From the NCBI GenBank assembly GCA_039621445.1, contig CP154955.1, positions 45,531,540 to 45,595,539 on the forward strand: a stretch of DNA of 64,000 nucleotides, in the 5' to 3' direction. This DNA comes from Euglena gracilis. Its lineage: Eukaryota; Euglenida; Euglenophyceae; Euglenales. The position numbers and the translations under genes are program-made. Positions within the stretch are counted from its first letter, which is position 1. Each line of letters starts with the position of its first letter. Below the pieces are notes generated by a model. The model was given only the letters and a program-made list of their open reading frames with translations. It did no database searches and was not told the DNA's origin. Below, in pieces: positions 22,413 to 35,059 of this stretch.

Positions 22413-25030
22413 TAGATAGATAGATAGATAGATGGATGGATGGATAGATAGATAGATAGATAGATGGATAGATAGATAGATAGATGGATGGATGGATAGA
22501 TAGATAGATGGATACATACATACATATATATATATATATACATATATAATATATATATATATATAGATATATTATATATATATGTATTATATAATATAAT
22601 ACATATATATAATATAATATATAATATATATGTATATATATGTATGTATATATATATATATATTATATAGCAATGTAAAACAATATAATTCGCAAATACA
22701 AAGACCGTTGATATCCTTTCTCAGCACAATCTCAAGCAATTGTGCAGATGGAACGCATGCAGTGTGCCCGAGGAGGGTCGGCGGCACTGTCTACGGCACT
22801 TAATGGAAAAAGGTGGGAGGTTCGGAAGGGCAGGCACAGACAACCGCTGGGAGTGGAAGGAGAGAGCGACGCAAGGCGTCGCCCATCATAAGCGTGGGGT
22901 GGCTGGGCTAAAAGTGAAGCGGTACGGGGATCTGTAGCAGCCTGGGGAACTTCTTCAGGGTCCAAAAGTAAAAATAGCAAAAAACGAGTTTGATCTTATG
23001 CATTTTGGTTCCCAGGTGCACAGATATAAAAAAAAGTGATTTTGAAAAAATGCAAATAATTCGTCCAAAGAAGTTAAGAATGACAAAAATGACGAAAAGT
23101 TTGGTCACGGGGAGAAAATCGGGACCCAAATCAAATTTTTTGAAACCTCCCAAACTTTCCACCCCGGGACAAATTGCCTGGGCATCAGCTGGAACAACCC
23201 ACTTCCACTTTATCGAAAACCAATCACTCCCAAATGAAGAAAATTTTGTCACACAGAGGAATTAAATGACCCAAAAATTATTTGGTGCCTTAACATTGTT
23301 GATTTCAAGCGGATCCCCCCTGGAGGGGGTTTTGCCAAAAGCCTCAGTCAGTCCGAAAAAAAAAGTGGTCACTCACCCCCTCCACCAGAGGGGGGTTGCT
23401 GACCAGTGGCTAAATGATTGTGCAGGGTGGACATATATCAAAGATTAATTTTTCAGTTTTTTTTATTTAAAAAATATAGTTTTGTTTTGCCAATATCGAA
23501 ATATATTTGCATTTTATTTGACTCTGATGCTGGCTCTATTCATTGGACAAATGACTTCCTCGAAATATGCTGCAGGGCGCCATTTTGAGTTCCTGGCTTT
23601 CTAAACTTCCTTCATAAATGGTCGGAATTATGTGGGTAGCCAAAATTTCAACACCAGGAAAGGGGGGAGAAATGGAGGTTTACAACCTTTGGGGGTTTAG
23701 ATCAACCGCCCAGCAGAATTCCCGAACGAGGGAAATTGCCAGGGCCCAACAAAAAACAAAGCATTCGAACCGAATCCCGGCAAAGCACCAACCACTGCCC
23801 TGGAGGGGACTTGTGTGCCAAAAATAATTGGCTTTCCCCCGCCTGGCTTAGAGATGAAGGTGTGATGCGGCCTACCGGAGGGCGAGGGCTCTCACGCCGG
23901 ACGTTGCGAAACCAACCGAGCCCTTGGGGACCCAAGCATCCAAGTGTGGCCAGCGAAACACTGGAGTCAGCCGACGTTGTCACTCGGGGATTCACCTAAT
24001 CCGGGGCTGGACGTTTCGAACAAAGCAGGGGATGATCCCGGGACATGGGTATGCCGACTGTACTTTTTCTTTTTCTTCTTCTTTTTCCTAACCGCTGGGG
24101 TCATCTCCGCTGTTCCAAAAACAAGTCACTCCCTTTTTCCGGAAAACAATTCATTCACTACCCTCCCGTGCCCTGTCCCCGGGCGGTCGGGACGGGCTAA
24201 TTTGCTGATTTTCTGCCAAACCTCCCCAAGGTGGAGAGGTTTGGGTCAAAAAATCAGTCAGTCACTTTGGAAATTCCACCATCTCACGAGGAAGCAACCT
24301 GTGAACCCTTTGCACCCCTGTGTGTCGTTTTTGGCAGATAACAACTATTAAAAATATTAATATTATCAAAAGGTATAAAACTGATTAAAAATTACCAATC
24401 ACTTATTCAAAATAAACCACAAAATTGTCGCAAAAGAAGTTTTGGGGGAAAACGCAGCAGACCAAAGCAAACTCAAGGAGATGCACCCGGAATCGTTATC
24501 AACGTTCTTCATCATTTTCGAATTTTTGCTAACACATAGCACATTTTTCGAAAATGGAACGATTTTTTTTGACATAATTGACTCCCCTTTGTTACATATT
24601 CTTTTTTGGGGGCATTTGCGCAACTTTTTTGTAAAGAGGCTGACGGACAGGGTCACAGAAAAACATTGAACTTCATCAAAGAAAATAATCACACACATAC
24701 ACACAAATAAACGCCAAAAAAAACAACAGGGGGATTTCGTCTGGCTAAATTTGTCATACTCATACTCATAGTCATAAGCATTTATATGTCCTTTTCTGGT
24801 TTCAATGGGGTCATACAACTTCAAACCATTCGGATCATTCCACTCCTGAAAACTGGAAAAAAACATATCCGATATAATTCTTCATTTCAGAACCCTGAAA
24901 CACACGGAAACTGCTTGGATAGAGAGCCCTTGACTTTTTGGGAGGTTGGGCAACGAGGCAGGTCATGGAAGAAAAGGGAGGGGAGACGAGGGAAACAGGG
25001 AGGGTGAGCGGTGGGCTAATTAAGAGGAGT
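21515..25030. other. No gene recognised
   Basis: Apart from the 22036-22670 microsatellites this stretch holds a G/C-run hairpin at 21540-21590 (CCCTGAGGGG...CCCCTCAGGG), a GGATCCCCCCTGGAGG block at 23310-23400, and AT-rich sequence at 24300-24880. Frames are short and match nothing. Confidence 0.5.
22036..22512. repeat. (GATA)n microsatellite with GGAT and GACA variants
   Basis: About 480 bp of GATA/TAGA units. The 246-codon Ile-Tyr-Leu-Ser frame on the minus strand is an artefact. It grades into TA/TATG repeats at 22512-22670. Confidence 0.95.
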
Positions 25031-25039
25031 AGGGGACAA

Positions 25040-26586
25040 AGGGGATGCTTCCGCACCGTGTGCACCGTGTGTTCCGCACCGTGTGCGGCACCGTGTGCAC
25101 CGTGTGCACTGTGTGCGGCACCGTGTGCACCGTGTGCGGCACCGTGTGCACCGTGTGCAGCACCGTGTGCACCGTGTGCAGCACCATGTGCACCGTGTGC
25201 GGCACCGTGTGCACCGTGTGCGGCACCGTGTGGCACCGTGTGGCAAGGATCAGGTGTAAAACAAAATTTTTTATTGAGAACAAAACCACTGGTGACCTGA
25301 CGGCTGATTGCAGCTTCAGAGACAACAGCCAAAAAAAACCCTCAAAAATGCAAAGGCGATGGTCCATGAGGGTCCATCTATCGCACCCAATATGCTGCAA
25401 TTAACAATTGTGGTGGTGAAGAACAGGCACCTCTGGTAAGCCATGCCCTTGGGCCCAGCATCGCCCAGCATCGCCCAGCATTGCCTTTGGAGCCCTTGAA
25501 GGTATAATGCCTGCTGCTTTTGCCGCTCTAGCCCACTTTTGGCTACTTTTGGCCACCTTTGGTTGCTTTTGACCACTTTTGACTGCTTTTTGACAACTTT
25601 TGCCACATTTGCTGCCTTTTGACCAATTTTGACTGCTTCTTGACCACTTTTGCTGCTTTTTGCCCACTTTTGGCCATTGTTGTGCTTTTTGATCAGTTTT
25701 GCTGCTTTTTGACCACTTTTGCCCACTTTTGCCTGCTTTTTGACCACTTTTTGACCACTTTTGCTGCTTTTTGCCGGCACAGAATGTGGTGTGTAGGCCT
25801 ACATCCCGACATCAAGAACACGTTGCAAGCCTCTTGCCGGTCAAAAATGGCAAAAACAGTCACAAATGGTGAAAATTGACCAAAAGTGTTCAAAGAGCAG
25901 CAAAAGTACCATAAAATGGGCCAAAAAAATGCCCCAAAACGGTCAAAATTAACCAAAAAACAGTCAGAAAAAGTGCTTATTAATCATAAATATGGGATTA
26001 ATTCTTCAAAATAGGCAAAAAAAAATGCCAGCATCGCCCAGCATCGGAACCCCACCTCTGGTCTCCAAAAATCCAGCATCGCCCAGCATTGCCCAGCATC
26101 GCCCAGCATCGCCCGCATCGGAACCCCACCTCTGGTCTCCAAAAATCCAGCATCGCCCAGCATCGCCCAGCATCATCAGAGGTGCTTGGTGACAAAATGA
26201 TGGTGGCGCAAAAGACTTTTTCAAACATACCCTGCAAACAGATGAGTTCAATCTACCTTCACTGATTTGCCCGTTCATCCAACTCACTCAAATCTACAGC
26301 CTTGCCTGTCGCACAATCATGGACCGACTGGGGCAACACCAGCCTGAAACATGGTGCATGCTGCTCTTTAGACAACAATTAATCTTTTCCCCTCTGCTGT
26401 TCAACATCACTCAGCTTACACTAAAATAAGAATGCAAGATGAGGTACTGCTGAAGATTTGTGAAAGCTGGGCATTTGGGGAGTGATTCTTCTCACACGGT
26501 GCACACGGTGCGCCACACGGTGCACACGGTGCCGCACACGGTGCACACGGTGCCGCACTCGGTGCACACGGTGCGGAAGCATCCCC
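25040..26586. mobile_element. Outer element with inverted minisatellite ends
   Basis: GGGGATGCTTCCGCACCGTG at the left is mirrored by CGGTGCGGAAGCATCCCC at the right. Arrays of GCACCGTGTGCACCGTGT occur at 25052-25245, and the reverse complement at 26495-26575. The 25424 element is nested inside. No clear target duplication. Confidence 0.55.
25424..26188. mobile_element. CAGGCACCT...GGTGCTTG element
   Basis: Ends CAGGCACCTCTG and CAGAGGTGCTTG, related to the 19591 element. Flanks GTGAAGAA and GTGACAAA agree at 6 of 8. The interior has CAGCATCGCC tandem repeats near both ends and TTTTGACCAC-like tandem sequence at 25540-25770. Confidence 0.65.
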
Positions 26587-26589
26587 AAA

Positions 26590-28820
26590 AGGTCAGCAGG
26601 CAGTGGCCAGGGGTTGAGGCAGGTGGAGGCTGGGGAAAATTTGGTTAGATGTGAGCCAACTTAGACAAATAGTGTCTGAGCATTGAAACGAGCAAAACGA
26701 GATTACCCTCCAAGAGGTTGGAAATGGGGTGGAGGTCAAATTGGTAACAGTGTTGCGTCACAAAATGTGTATAGGATGGATGAACGTAGCAATGAAAAAA
26801 AATCCAATTTTCTGTTTCTTTCACTTCAAAAGCTTTGGGACTCTGCGATTCAACATGCTTTGTATTGTAATGCATTCGTCGGGCTGTGAGAATCATGACT
26901 ATTCGTCTGGTTCAAAAAATCCAGAAGAGCTTTTTAAAAGACTCCTGCGAATGTGTGGTTGTGTGCGTGCGTGTGTGTGTGCACATACACTTCCACGTTT
27001 AAACTGAAAATACAGATGCAAACCTTTGCAGGATAAACATAAGAGAAGGAGTGCACGATAAAAAAAGCTTCGTCCGCGGTTTAGAGGGAAACACTGATGT
27101 GCCATTGTGCAGAGGACACGTCGCTCAAGGATAAAAAAAGGTGAGATGCTGTGGTCGCCGCTGATTACCTGCAACCCGGCAAACTGCACATTCCGAGCAG
27201 GAACAAATTCAAGAAACTTCCGGGGAGATTCTCAGAAAAACATACCAATTTATTAAAGAATCAGATCTATAAACCATGACCCTAACCCTAATTCTTACCC
27301 CAGTGTCCAAGTCATGCAAATATTCCATGAAAATGCCATTGGCACAGGGGTCAACAACATGCCAATACGCGAAAATAATGTACTTTTTGCTGCGGTTAGA
27401 TGGCCCAATAACCATGGTCTCCAAAATTGCACCAAATCACCAAATTTATGGGGGAAAAATTCCAAGCCATGGCTGGGCAGAAGATGCACATGGTATTCAA
27501 ATGTCCCGGCTGAATTTTCTTTATTAATTTTATCCGACCCAGCTATCAGAGGAAAGGAACATAATTGGTCAATGTAACATATTGCCTCAGCATCGGGCCT
27601 GTGATTCACAGCCGCCTATCTGAGTAAATTGGATGGAATGTCTCCACATTGGGTAACTGGTCCTCACTCACACAACGCTGACAACCATGTTTTCATGATC
27701 GCTGTCAAATCCTCAATTTGTGAGGATTTGACATAATCAGCATATACAGTGGTGTTTAGACATGGGCCAGACCAAAAATCTCCACCGCGTGAAATCAGCA
27801 GGGGAGGCAGCAGGAGCTTGGTGAGCAGCTGTGAGGTTAAAGAGGACTGAGGTCTCATCCCTTTGCAAATCCTGTATTAATGCGCAGAAAGAAGCATCCT
27901 TAAGGCAGAGTTCATCCAGGGGAACTGCGAGTGTTATTAAAAAGGTGCGGACAACGTAGACCCTCGAAAAAGAGACACAAATAAACACAAGGGGAAAAAA
28001 GGCAAAAAAAAAACTCACACCCGATTTAATGCATTTCCCGAGCAATTGCAAAAAAAAAAGCACAAAATTCTCAAACATTTCAGGGAATCTGATTCTGAAA
28101 ATTATTCCGAAAATTAGTTGAAAATGACAAAAACTGACGAAACGACGAAACTTGGTCAACATCAAAATCAAGTTCTATTTCCCTCAAACGTCGAAAAATG
28201 ACTGTAAATATAATTTATTTGAAAACACAAAGGAAACGTCACCATAATAATAATAATAAAAACACAAAAAAATGATCACAATTTTCTTGTGCTTCGCAGC
28301 CTGTCATAAGAGACGGAAATGCTTTCCCTCGTTTCCTTCAAAAATGAAATGAAATGCCGGTCACGTGGGGAAGTGTCTGTGGCAGCCACCTGGGTGGGTC
28401 ACACGGGTACAAGGCTGGATCCGGGCCATAGATTCACTTGGTCATTTGTCACATTTTATTTATTTAGCTATTTTATTTATTTATCATATCTATCAGTCAG
28501 TCAGTTACCAGTTAGTTTTTTCCCGGGACCAAACCCACCCACCCACTTTATTTGAAAGCCCCCCCCACCCATGACCCCCTCCCCCCCCACCCACCCACCC
28601 AGCCAGGTCGGCAGAAACCCTTGAAACAATTTCCTTTGCTCGGGCCAAAATCCACCTCCCGTTGGAGGGGGGGGTCCAGCAGCCCCAACCCCCCCCGGGG
28701 TGGGGTCACACCATTGTTTAGTGAATCCATGGTCCAGGCATCCCCAAGAGATGCTCCCCACCGTGGGGGTACTGTGGGCAGTTGGCCCCCCCGCCCGTTG
28801 GCGTCGGCCCCGTCGTGCGA
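26590..28820. other. No gene recognised
   Basis: AT-rich, unique-looking sequence with short frames only. A C-run repeat lies at 28555-28720 just downstream of the Ser/Ala/Pro-rich gene's stop. Confidence 0.5.
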
Positions 28821-28826
28821 CGCCCG

Positions 28827-31800
28827 TCACGGGGCGGCACTCGGGCTGGGGGAGGCCTCCGTGGGGGTCGGGGGCGAGGGGGCTGTGGGGGACGGGGCGG
28901 CCTGGCTGGAGTGGGAGGGCCCGGGGGAGGGGGAGGCCGGGGCGGCGGGGGTCGGCGCGGCGGCCGGGGACGCGGAGGCAGGGCTGAATGGGAATCCTGG
29001 ACCCCCTATATGCATTCATGCAATATAAATACACACACAGACACACACAGACATATATACATGTATATACATTTACACAAACTCCCCCCCAGGAAATTGT
29101 CGCGCGACAAATCGGGCAGCACGGAGGGGGGTGACAATTTCCCGGGGTGACCCAGCACAGAGGGGGGTGACAATTGCCCGGGGGCGTCAATAGCCCGGGG
29201 GCGTCAATTGCCCACCCATGTAAGCCACATTAAAACCAAATGACCAAAAACACCATCTGAAACACCAGTGAACGCGCAAAAACACAGCTATGGTTGTGAT
29301 ATTGTGCAGAGCATTTGGTATGCAAAAATTCTCAGCAACGTTGTAGCAAAATAGAAGATCAATCGAGTCGTATCGGCGAAAAGAAAGTTCACAGATATCT
29401 TCTGTGGGGGGGGGTGACAAATTGGGCAGCACGGAGGGGGGTGACAATTTCCCGGGTGACAAATTGGCCGGCACAGCCAGGGGTGACAATTGCTCGGGGG
29501 CGTCAATTGCCCGGGGGGTGGTGGCGGTATATACATATGTTCATACATACATACATATATGTATGGATTTTTTTATATGTATATATGTGTATATATGTAT
29601 ATATATGTATATATATATGTATATATGCATATGTATGGCAGCCATACTCTAAATGGACCCCCCCTTGGGGGGGGGGGCATTTAGTGTGTCCAGGGGGTAG
29701 GAATTTTTTTTTTGCGTTAATGATGGAGTGGGGTTAGGGTTACGGTTTCGGCCTAACTTTATGCCTAACTTGTACACCTAACACCCGTCTATAAGTTACG
29801 CCTAACCCTAACCCTAAATCGCGCACCTAACCCTATTCCATCATTAACACAAAAATTTTTTTTGACCCCCTGGACACTTTAAAATGGACCCCCTCGGGGG
29901 GGGGGTCCATTTAGAGTATGGCTGCCATGTATACATGCATATATATATACATATATATGGAGATGTGTATATATATATGTATATATGTATATATATATGT
30001 ATATGTATATATACATACATATATATATACATATATACATATATATATACATATATACATATATGCATATATATACATATATACATATATATGTACATAT
30101 ATATGTACATATATACATACACACACACACCCACCCACCGACACACACACACACACACATATATGTATATATATGTATATATATATATATGTATATATAT
30201 GTGTATATATGTATATATGTGTGTATATATGTGTATATATATGTATATATATATATATATACATATATATTATATATATATATATATAATATAACCCCCC
30301 CTAATTGTAGAGGGGGCGCTCTTGTAGCTCGCTTCGCCAGAGGGGGGTGCTCTTCTATTTGGACCCTGCTCTTGTAGTGGACATCGCACACATTTTCCTA
30401 CAGTGATCCAGCGCCCAGTCAGTTTCCGGTCCCCTCAACCTCCCTTCCTCCACTTAAACCGGCACCCAAGCGCAAACGGCAGCCAAGGTTGGAGGAATTG
30501 TTTAGCCGCTGAGCTCTGGGAAGCTTGCCTTTTTCAGGCAAGTTACAAACCTTGCCACAATCACATGGAATGACTTGCCTTGCTTCTGCTTCCATTGGTT
30601 TTCCAGGGGGGTGCTCTTGTAGTGGACGCTCGCTTCGCCAGAGGGGGGGTGCTCTACTATTTGGACCCTGCTCTTGTAGAGGGCATGCCCTACTATTAGG
30701 GGGTGGGTTTATATATATATGTATGTACGTATGTATATATATAACATATATATGTATATATATGTATGTATGTACGTATATATATGTATGTACGTATATA
30801 TATATAACATATATATGTATATTTATGTATAATATACATATATATGTATATATGTAGATATATGTGTGTGTATATATATCTATAGCAAGCTGCTACTTGG
30901 CCTCCCCGGGGGGGTCCAAATAGTAGGTCCAGGGTTCAAAATAGTTTTTTTGCGTTAATGATGGACTTAGGGTTAGGGTTAGGCCTAACTTAGAGACGGG
31001 TGTTAGGTGTGCAAGTTAGGCATAAAGTTAGGCCGAAATCGTAACCCTAACCCTACCCAATCATTAACGCAAAAAATTTTTTACTGCCCCCTGGAGCTAC
31101 TACTTGCCCCCCCGGGGGGGGCAAGTAGTAGCTTGCTGCCATATATAATACACACACACACATGTATATTCATACACACATATGGTTGGTGCGGCGGGGG
31201 GGGGGGGGTCCCCCCGCCGAACTAACCTCCCAGGGGAGTCAATGTCACCTTGCCTTCCCGTAAAGCCCTGCGTGGAAGCTGGGGGGGAGGCGGCGGGCGA
31301 GGTGGCTGGGGTCGCGGGGGCGGGCGGGGAGGCGGAGGCGCCGGGAGAGGTGGGGGCGGGCGGGGCGGCGGGGGCGGCGGGAGAGGCGGGGGGGGGTGGG
31401 GAGGAGGAGGCGCCGGGCGGGGTGGGGGCGGGTGGGGATGCGGAGGCGCCGGGAGAGGTGGGGGCGGGCGGGGAGGCGGAGTCGCCGGGAGAGGCGGGGG
31501 CGGGTGGGGAGGCGGAGGCGCCGGGAGAGGTGGGGGCGGGTGGGGATGCGGAGGCGCCGGGAGAGGTGGGGGCGGGCGGGGAGGCGGAGGCGCCGGGAGA
31601 GGCGGGGGCGGGTGGGGAGGCGGTGGGGGACGGGGACGGGGACGGTTCGGGCAGGGTCACCGTGACGGGGGAGGCGGTGGGGGCGGGGGACGGGGTGGGG
31701 GACGTGGGCATGGGCGGGGACGTGGAGGGGGTGGGGGAGGGGGGGCCCTCTGGGGAGGTTGAAGGCAGGCTTTGCTGTGGGGGCCTCCCATCTGTCTCTG

Positions 31801-34548
31801 GTCTAGTGGCAACGTCCCACGCAAGGGGGGAGGGGTCAGTATGCCAGGGATTGTGTTGCTTACAGCAGTCAGGTGCTTGGCCAAGGGGGAGGGTTCTGCA
31901 TGCATAAGCAGCTGAGTGGGGGGGGAAACCAATCCTGCTGTCTCGGAGTATTATTTTGGCCAGAACCATCCTTCCAGGTGGCCTCTCCCCAAAAAACGGC
32001 CACACAAACATATGCAAATCATTGGATAAAAAGCCTGTTTGAGGTTGCTGGGGAATTTGACGTGGCTTGAGAGGCTACAGCCGGGGAGGCAGAGGTCAAG
32101 GGGACTGGCGCTGTGGCTGGGGAGGTGGAGGTGGCGGGGGACATGGATGGAGATAGGGAGGCAGACGTACCGGGTGAGGTTGAGGCCAGGCTTTCTTGTG
32201 AGGTGGGGGGGATATTCTTAACCCAAAAACGTTGGTACTGCTGGCAAGGAATGACTTCCAACATCCGAGCTAACAAAAACACCTTTTTGACATTTAAAAT
32301 TTGGGATGTTGTATCATATGAGACTTATTTAGCCCCAAAACACCTATTCCTAACACACGGGTGGGACCCCTTCTTCATACTATTTGACAAATTATCCGAT
32401 TTCATTGCATCATTCCTATTTTTTTTTCATGTGCCAATTGGGGTTTGGGTCTCAATTGGGGACAATTGGGACTGTCCGAAATGGGATGTATCAATAATAC
32501 ACACAGCTCGGTTGCAAAATACTTATGGCCATCGCTGGTGATCGAGGGCGGCATTTCTCAGCCAAGTGCAGTCGCACACTGCAGGGATCCCCTCAGTTTC
32601 GTGCTGAAGACCCCATGTCGCCATTCGTGATTTTTCATGATTTTTCGTGGCACGAAAAAATCGCCCGGTTCTGAGGATTCTGCTGTAAAAGACTGAGATT
32701 TTTTTTCGGGTGATTCAACCTTGAAAAATTGAACTGACTTGCAGTTGTGATCAAGCCCAAAATGGACTGTTCCTCAACAATGGTGAACTGGAAACCAGAG
32801 ATGTAATGTAACGTTCAAAGTGAGAAGATACGAAGCGCTGCGCTTTGAGTTTACTGCGATGCAAAGTGATGCTCCGCATCTCCATTGCAGAACATTACAA
32901 CCGCGGCTTGCCACAGAGCCTTGCTTTCTGGCGATTCTCCGTGTCCACAAGACCTGATCAGGATTTTACTTAAGACCCCCAGGGGGGAGGGGGACTTTTC
33001 ACTCTAAACAAACAAACAGTCAGCCACTCGAAAAAAATGTGACCCCAAGAAAAGATGAAATTACAGATAAAAACAGGCAGAAACACCTCAAAAACACGAG
33101 GTTCTAACAATTCTGCCTAAGGTCCAGGTTTCTCAACAACCTTCACCTTGTTCAGAACCTTTTTCTTTGGGTTGCTGACGCTAAATGCCCAACGGCGCAC
33201 GATAACTCCAAATAATTTACAGGAGTATGACATGCAGTGCATGACAACTCACTCCTGGTACTGACGTCAGAGGATTTGCAAAGGTTAACATGGATAAATT
33301 GGTTAAAACCTTAGAAACCCAGAAATCCTCTGGTGGACTGGCTCTTTTTTTTAGTGGAGTCATCTTTCCCCCACGAAGCTGTTTCGCACCACAGGCATTG
33401 TTTATGGCACATGAATCAGAAGACGACATCACTGCAAAGAGTGACCAGAAACAAAGAAAAATAAAAAGCTGGGAGTGAATGTATTTGCACTTTCAAGTAG
33501 CAAAAATTGCACTTCCAAGAAAAAATTATCATTGTCCGAAAAAAATTCTCATTCGTGATTTTTCGTGATTTTGGGGAAAGCTTTTCATTTTCGTGCTCAT
33601 TCGTGATTTTTCGTGATTTTTCGTGGCACGAAACTGAGAGAATCCCTGCACACTGCACACTACCCCGGAACTCCATACCACCCTCCAAAACAACCAACCC
33701 CAGAAATTCATTGCAGAACTGGTCTTATTTTTGTCATGTGCCGAAGCGTGTATGACACTTGGCGAGTTTGGTTTATCACCAAGGTTGAAGGTCGGATCAG
33801 AATTGGAAATATGCATTTTAGTTTTACGTGTAAATCAAATGTCAGTGGCCATGCTGTCGAAAATACGGCACGAACTTGGGCCTGAATTTGATAGCTCTGC
33901 CTACCCCCTCCCTGCCCATAGCACCTGCCCCCCTCCTGGTGGCAACCTACCCCACTTTCCTTAAATGGAGCCTGCTGCCTTTCAGTCAACAATACCGATC
34001 CGGGAGCTGCTTGGGCAAGGGCGAGCCTGAAGGCCCCTTTTCCGACTTGACCTGGCGCCTCATATGCTTTGAATTTGATCTTTGCAAAACACATAACCCC
34101 CCTGAACAATGGCCCCATGGGGCCATGATTTTGGCACTCGGTTAAATCTCAGGGGCAGGGCTATTTTTCGGTTTGTGGGGGGGAAGGCTATTATTCAGAT
34201 TTCGCTTCAGGTCCAGATTCAGTCAGAAAAAAAATTCATTCAGATCCAGATTCAGATTTGGAATGGGCGGGGAGTCGTGGGTGGGGGGGGGTGCTTTTGC
34301 TGCCACTTGTACTTCCGCCGTTTCCAGAGTCCATCCCTCTGCTACGGCTACGTTGGAAGGATTGCACTGTCGTTTCTGACAACCTTCAGCTTTGCTGGTG
34401 CCTCGGGAAATGCCTGCTTGAGGTTGAGGCCGTCGGGGAAGAAGAGATGCCCGAGAAAGGCGAGGCGGATGGGGAGGGCGACACAGGCGAGGCACTGGCG
34501 GAGGGCGACACAGGCGAGGCACTGGCGGAGGGCGGGGTCACGCCCTTG
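28827..34548 (-). CDS. Ser/Ala/Pro-rich surface or wall-type protein (5' end unresolved)
   Basis: Exons 34548-34420, 32181-32041, 31760-31274 and 28973-28827 (TGA) join in frame to about 300 residues made almost entirely of Ser, Ala, Pro, Thr and Gly. The 487-nt exon carries about nine copies of a 12-residue unit ending [12 protein letters not shown], encoded by a 36-bp minisatellite at about 31320-31625. Such sequence is typical of glycosylated extracellular proteins; no catalytic domain, signal peptide or membrane segment is seen in these exons. All three introns are nonconventional. The first two cut the same sequence, ACCTC/AACC, so exon and intron probably spread together by unequal exchange. 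A possible upstream exon is listed at 35370-35585. The opposite strand is also open for 241 codons across the minisatellite; that is a mirror of this composition. Confidence 0.65.
29084..29525. mobile_element. GACAATT-type poly-C/poly-G element
   Basis: Repeated blocks GGGGTGACAATTTCCCGGG and GGGGGCGTCAATTGCCC occur near both ends. The same blocks form 1-91 of the window, where the element is cut by the window border and ends in a G-run before TATAAT. Confidence 0.55.
29530..29640. repeat. TA/TATG microsatellite
   Basis: Irregular (TATATG)n. The foldback element copy 1 follows directly. Confidence 0.85.
29637..29931. mobile_element. Foldback element with telomere-like core, copy 1
   Basis: Outer inverted ends GGCAGCCATAC and GTATGGCTGCC. 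The right end is a hairpin of AAATGGACCCCC and GGGGGTCCATTT. Inner inverted repeat GCGTTAATGATGG / CCATCATTAAC surrounds GGGTTAGGGTTA and CCTAACCCTAACCC tracts. It lies between TA-rich microsatellites. Confidence 0.75.
29932..30292. repeat. TA/TACA/CA microsatellite
   Basis: 360 bp of alternating (TATATG)n, (TACATA)n and (CA)n. Frames here encode only Tyr/Ile/His runs. Confidence 0.9.
30293..30712. repeat. Block with two copies of a 70-bp G-rich unit between microsatellites
   Basis: GGGGGGTGCTCTT...CTATTTGGACCCTGCTC occurs at about 30337-30375 and 30634-30680, each after a GCTCGCTTCGCCAGAG segment. Possibly another foldback-type insertion into TA repeats. Confidence 0.5.
30884..31141. mobile_element. 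Foldback element with telomere-like core, copy 2
   Basis: Same inner repeat (GCGTTAATGATGG / CAATCATTAACGC) and telomere-like core. The end hairpins have different arms: CTACTACTTGCCCCCCC pairs with GGGGGGGGCAAGTAGTAG. Flanked by TA/CA microsatellites. Confidence 0.75.
31761..32040 (-). other. Nonconventional intron of the Ser/Ala/Pro-rich gene (2), MITE-sized
   Basis: 280 bp. It starts AAACAGGCTTTTTATCC and ends GCAAAGCCTGCCTTC: CAG +4, CTG -8. Its termini are close to those of the MITE 16522-16922 (CAGGCTTTTGC). It occupies the same ACCTC/AACC site as the previous intron. Confidence 0.85.
32182..34419 (-). other. Nonconventional intron of the Ser/Ala/Pro-rich gene (1)
   Basis: It starts AAGCAGGCATTTCC and ends GAAAGCCTGGCCTC: CAG +4, CTG -8, paired ends. 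The 8 nt before CAG (ACCTCAAG) and after CTG (GCCTCAAC) agree at 6 of 8. 32230-34250 is mostly AT-rich unique-looking sequence without a recognised feature, apart from a CAGGATTTTACTTAAG element end at about 32959. Confidence 0.8.
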
Positions 34549-35059
34549 TGAGACAGGTGAAAGGTTGAAGAAGGGTGGACTTCATCAACAACCCGCAGGA
34601 ACTCAATCGCAACTCTGACGTCGAGATACTGATCACTGCTGACAGAAATACCACAGTGTTGAAACAAGCACTGAAATGATCAAAAATTACGGTCCACAGA
34701 CGGGAGGAAATGAATGAAATAAATAAACAATCAAATCAATAAACTACTAAATCACAATCCAAGAATAACACGAGTGAAAAAAAATATCAGCATCATCTGG
34801 GTACAATCTTCTCCCCAGGAACATGTTGTCTGGGGGTTGGAGTTCTGTGTGCTTTGACTGCGCAACACCTACCCATCCCCCCACCCCCCCCACCCACACA
34901 TCAACACTGACACCAACACCCACCCACCCACCCACCCACCCACCCACACCCACAACACCCACACGCCCACAACCACACCCATCCATCCACCCACCCACCC
35001 ACCCACCCCACCCATACAATTTTTTACCGACCCCCCGGGGGGGGAGGGGGGTCACTCCA

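Larger units (their letters stand above)
28974..31273 (-). other. Nonconventional intron of the Ser/Ala/Pro-rich gene (3)
   Basis: It starts ACGCAGGGC and ends GCCCTGCCTCC: CAG +4, CTG -8, 6-bp stem. The 8 nt before CAG (CTTCCACG) and after CTG (CCTCCGCG) agree at 6 of 8. Inside are two telomere-like foldback elements and long TA/CA microsatellites. Confidence 0.75.

Noticed and set aside
21803-22543. 246-codon Ile-Tyr-Leu-Ser frame
   Set aside because: Translation of (GATA)n microsatellite.
29720-29820. True chromosome end (telomere)
   Set aside because: The TTAGGG tracts are short, occur in both orientations within the element, and are flanked by unique sequence on both sides.
31182-31907. 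241-codon Gly/Glu/Ala-rich plus-strand frame
   Set aside because: It is the complement of the Ser/Ala/Pro minisatellite exon; the minus strand has splice-consistent borders and in-frame neighbours, the plus strand does not.
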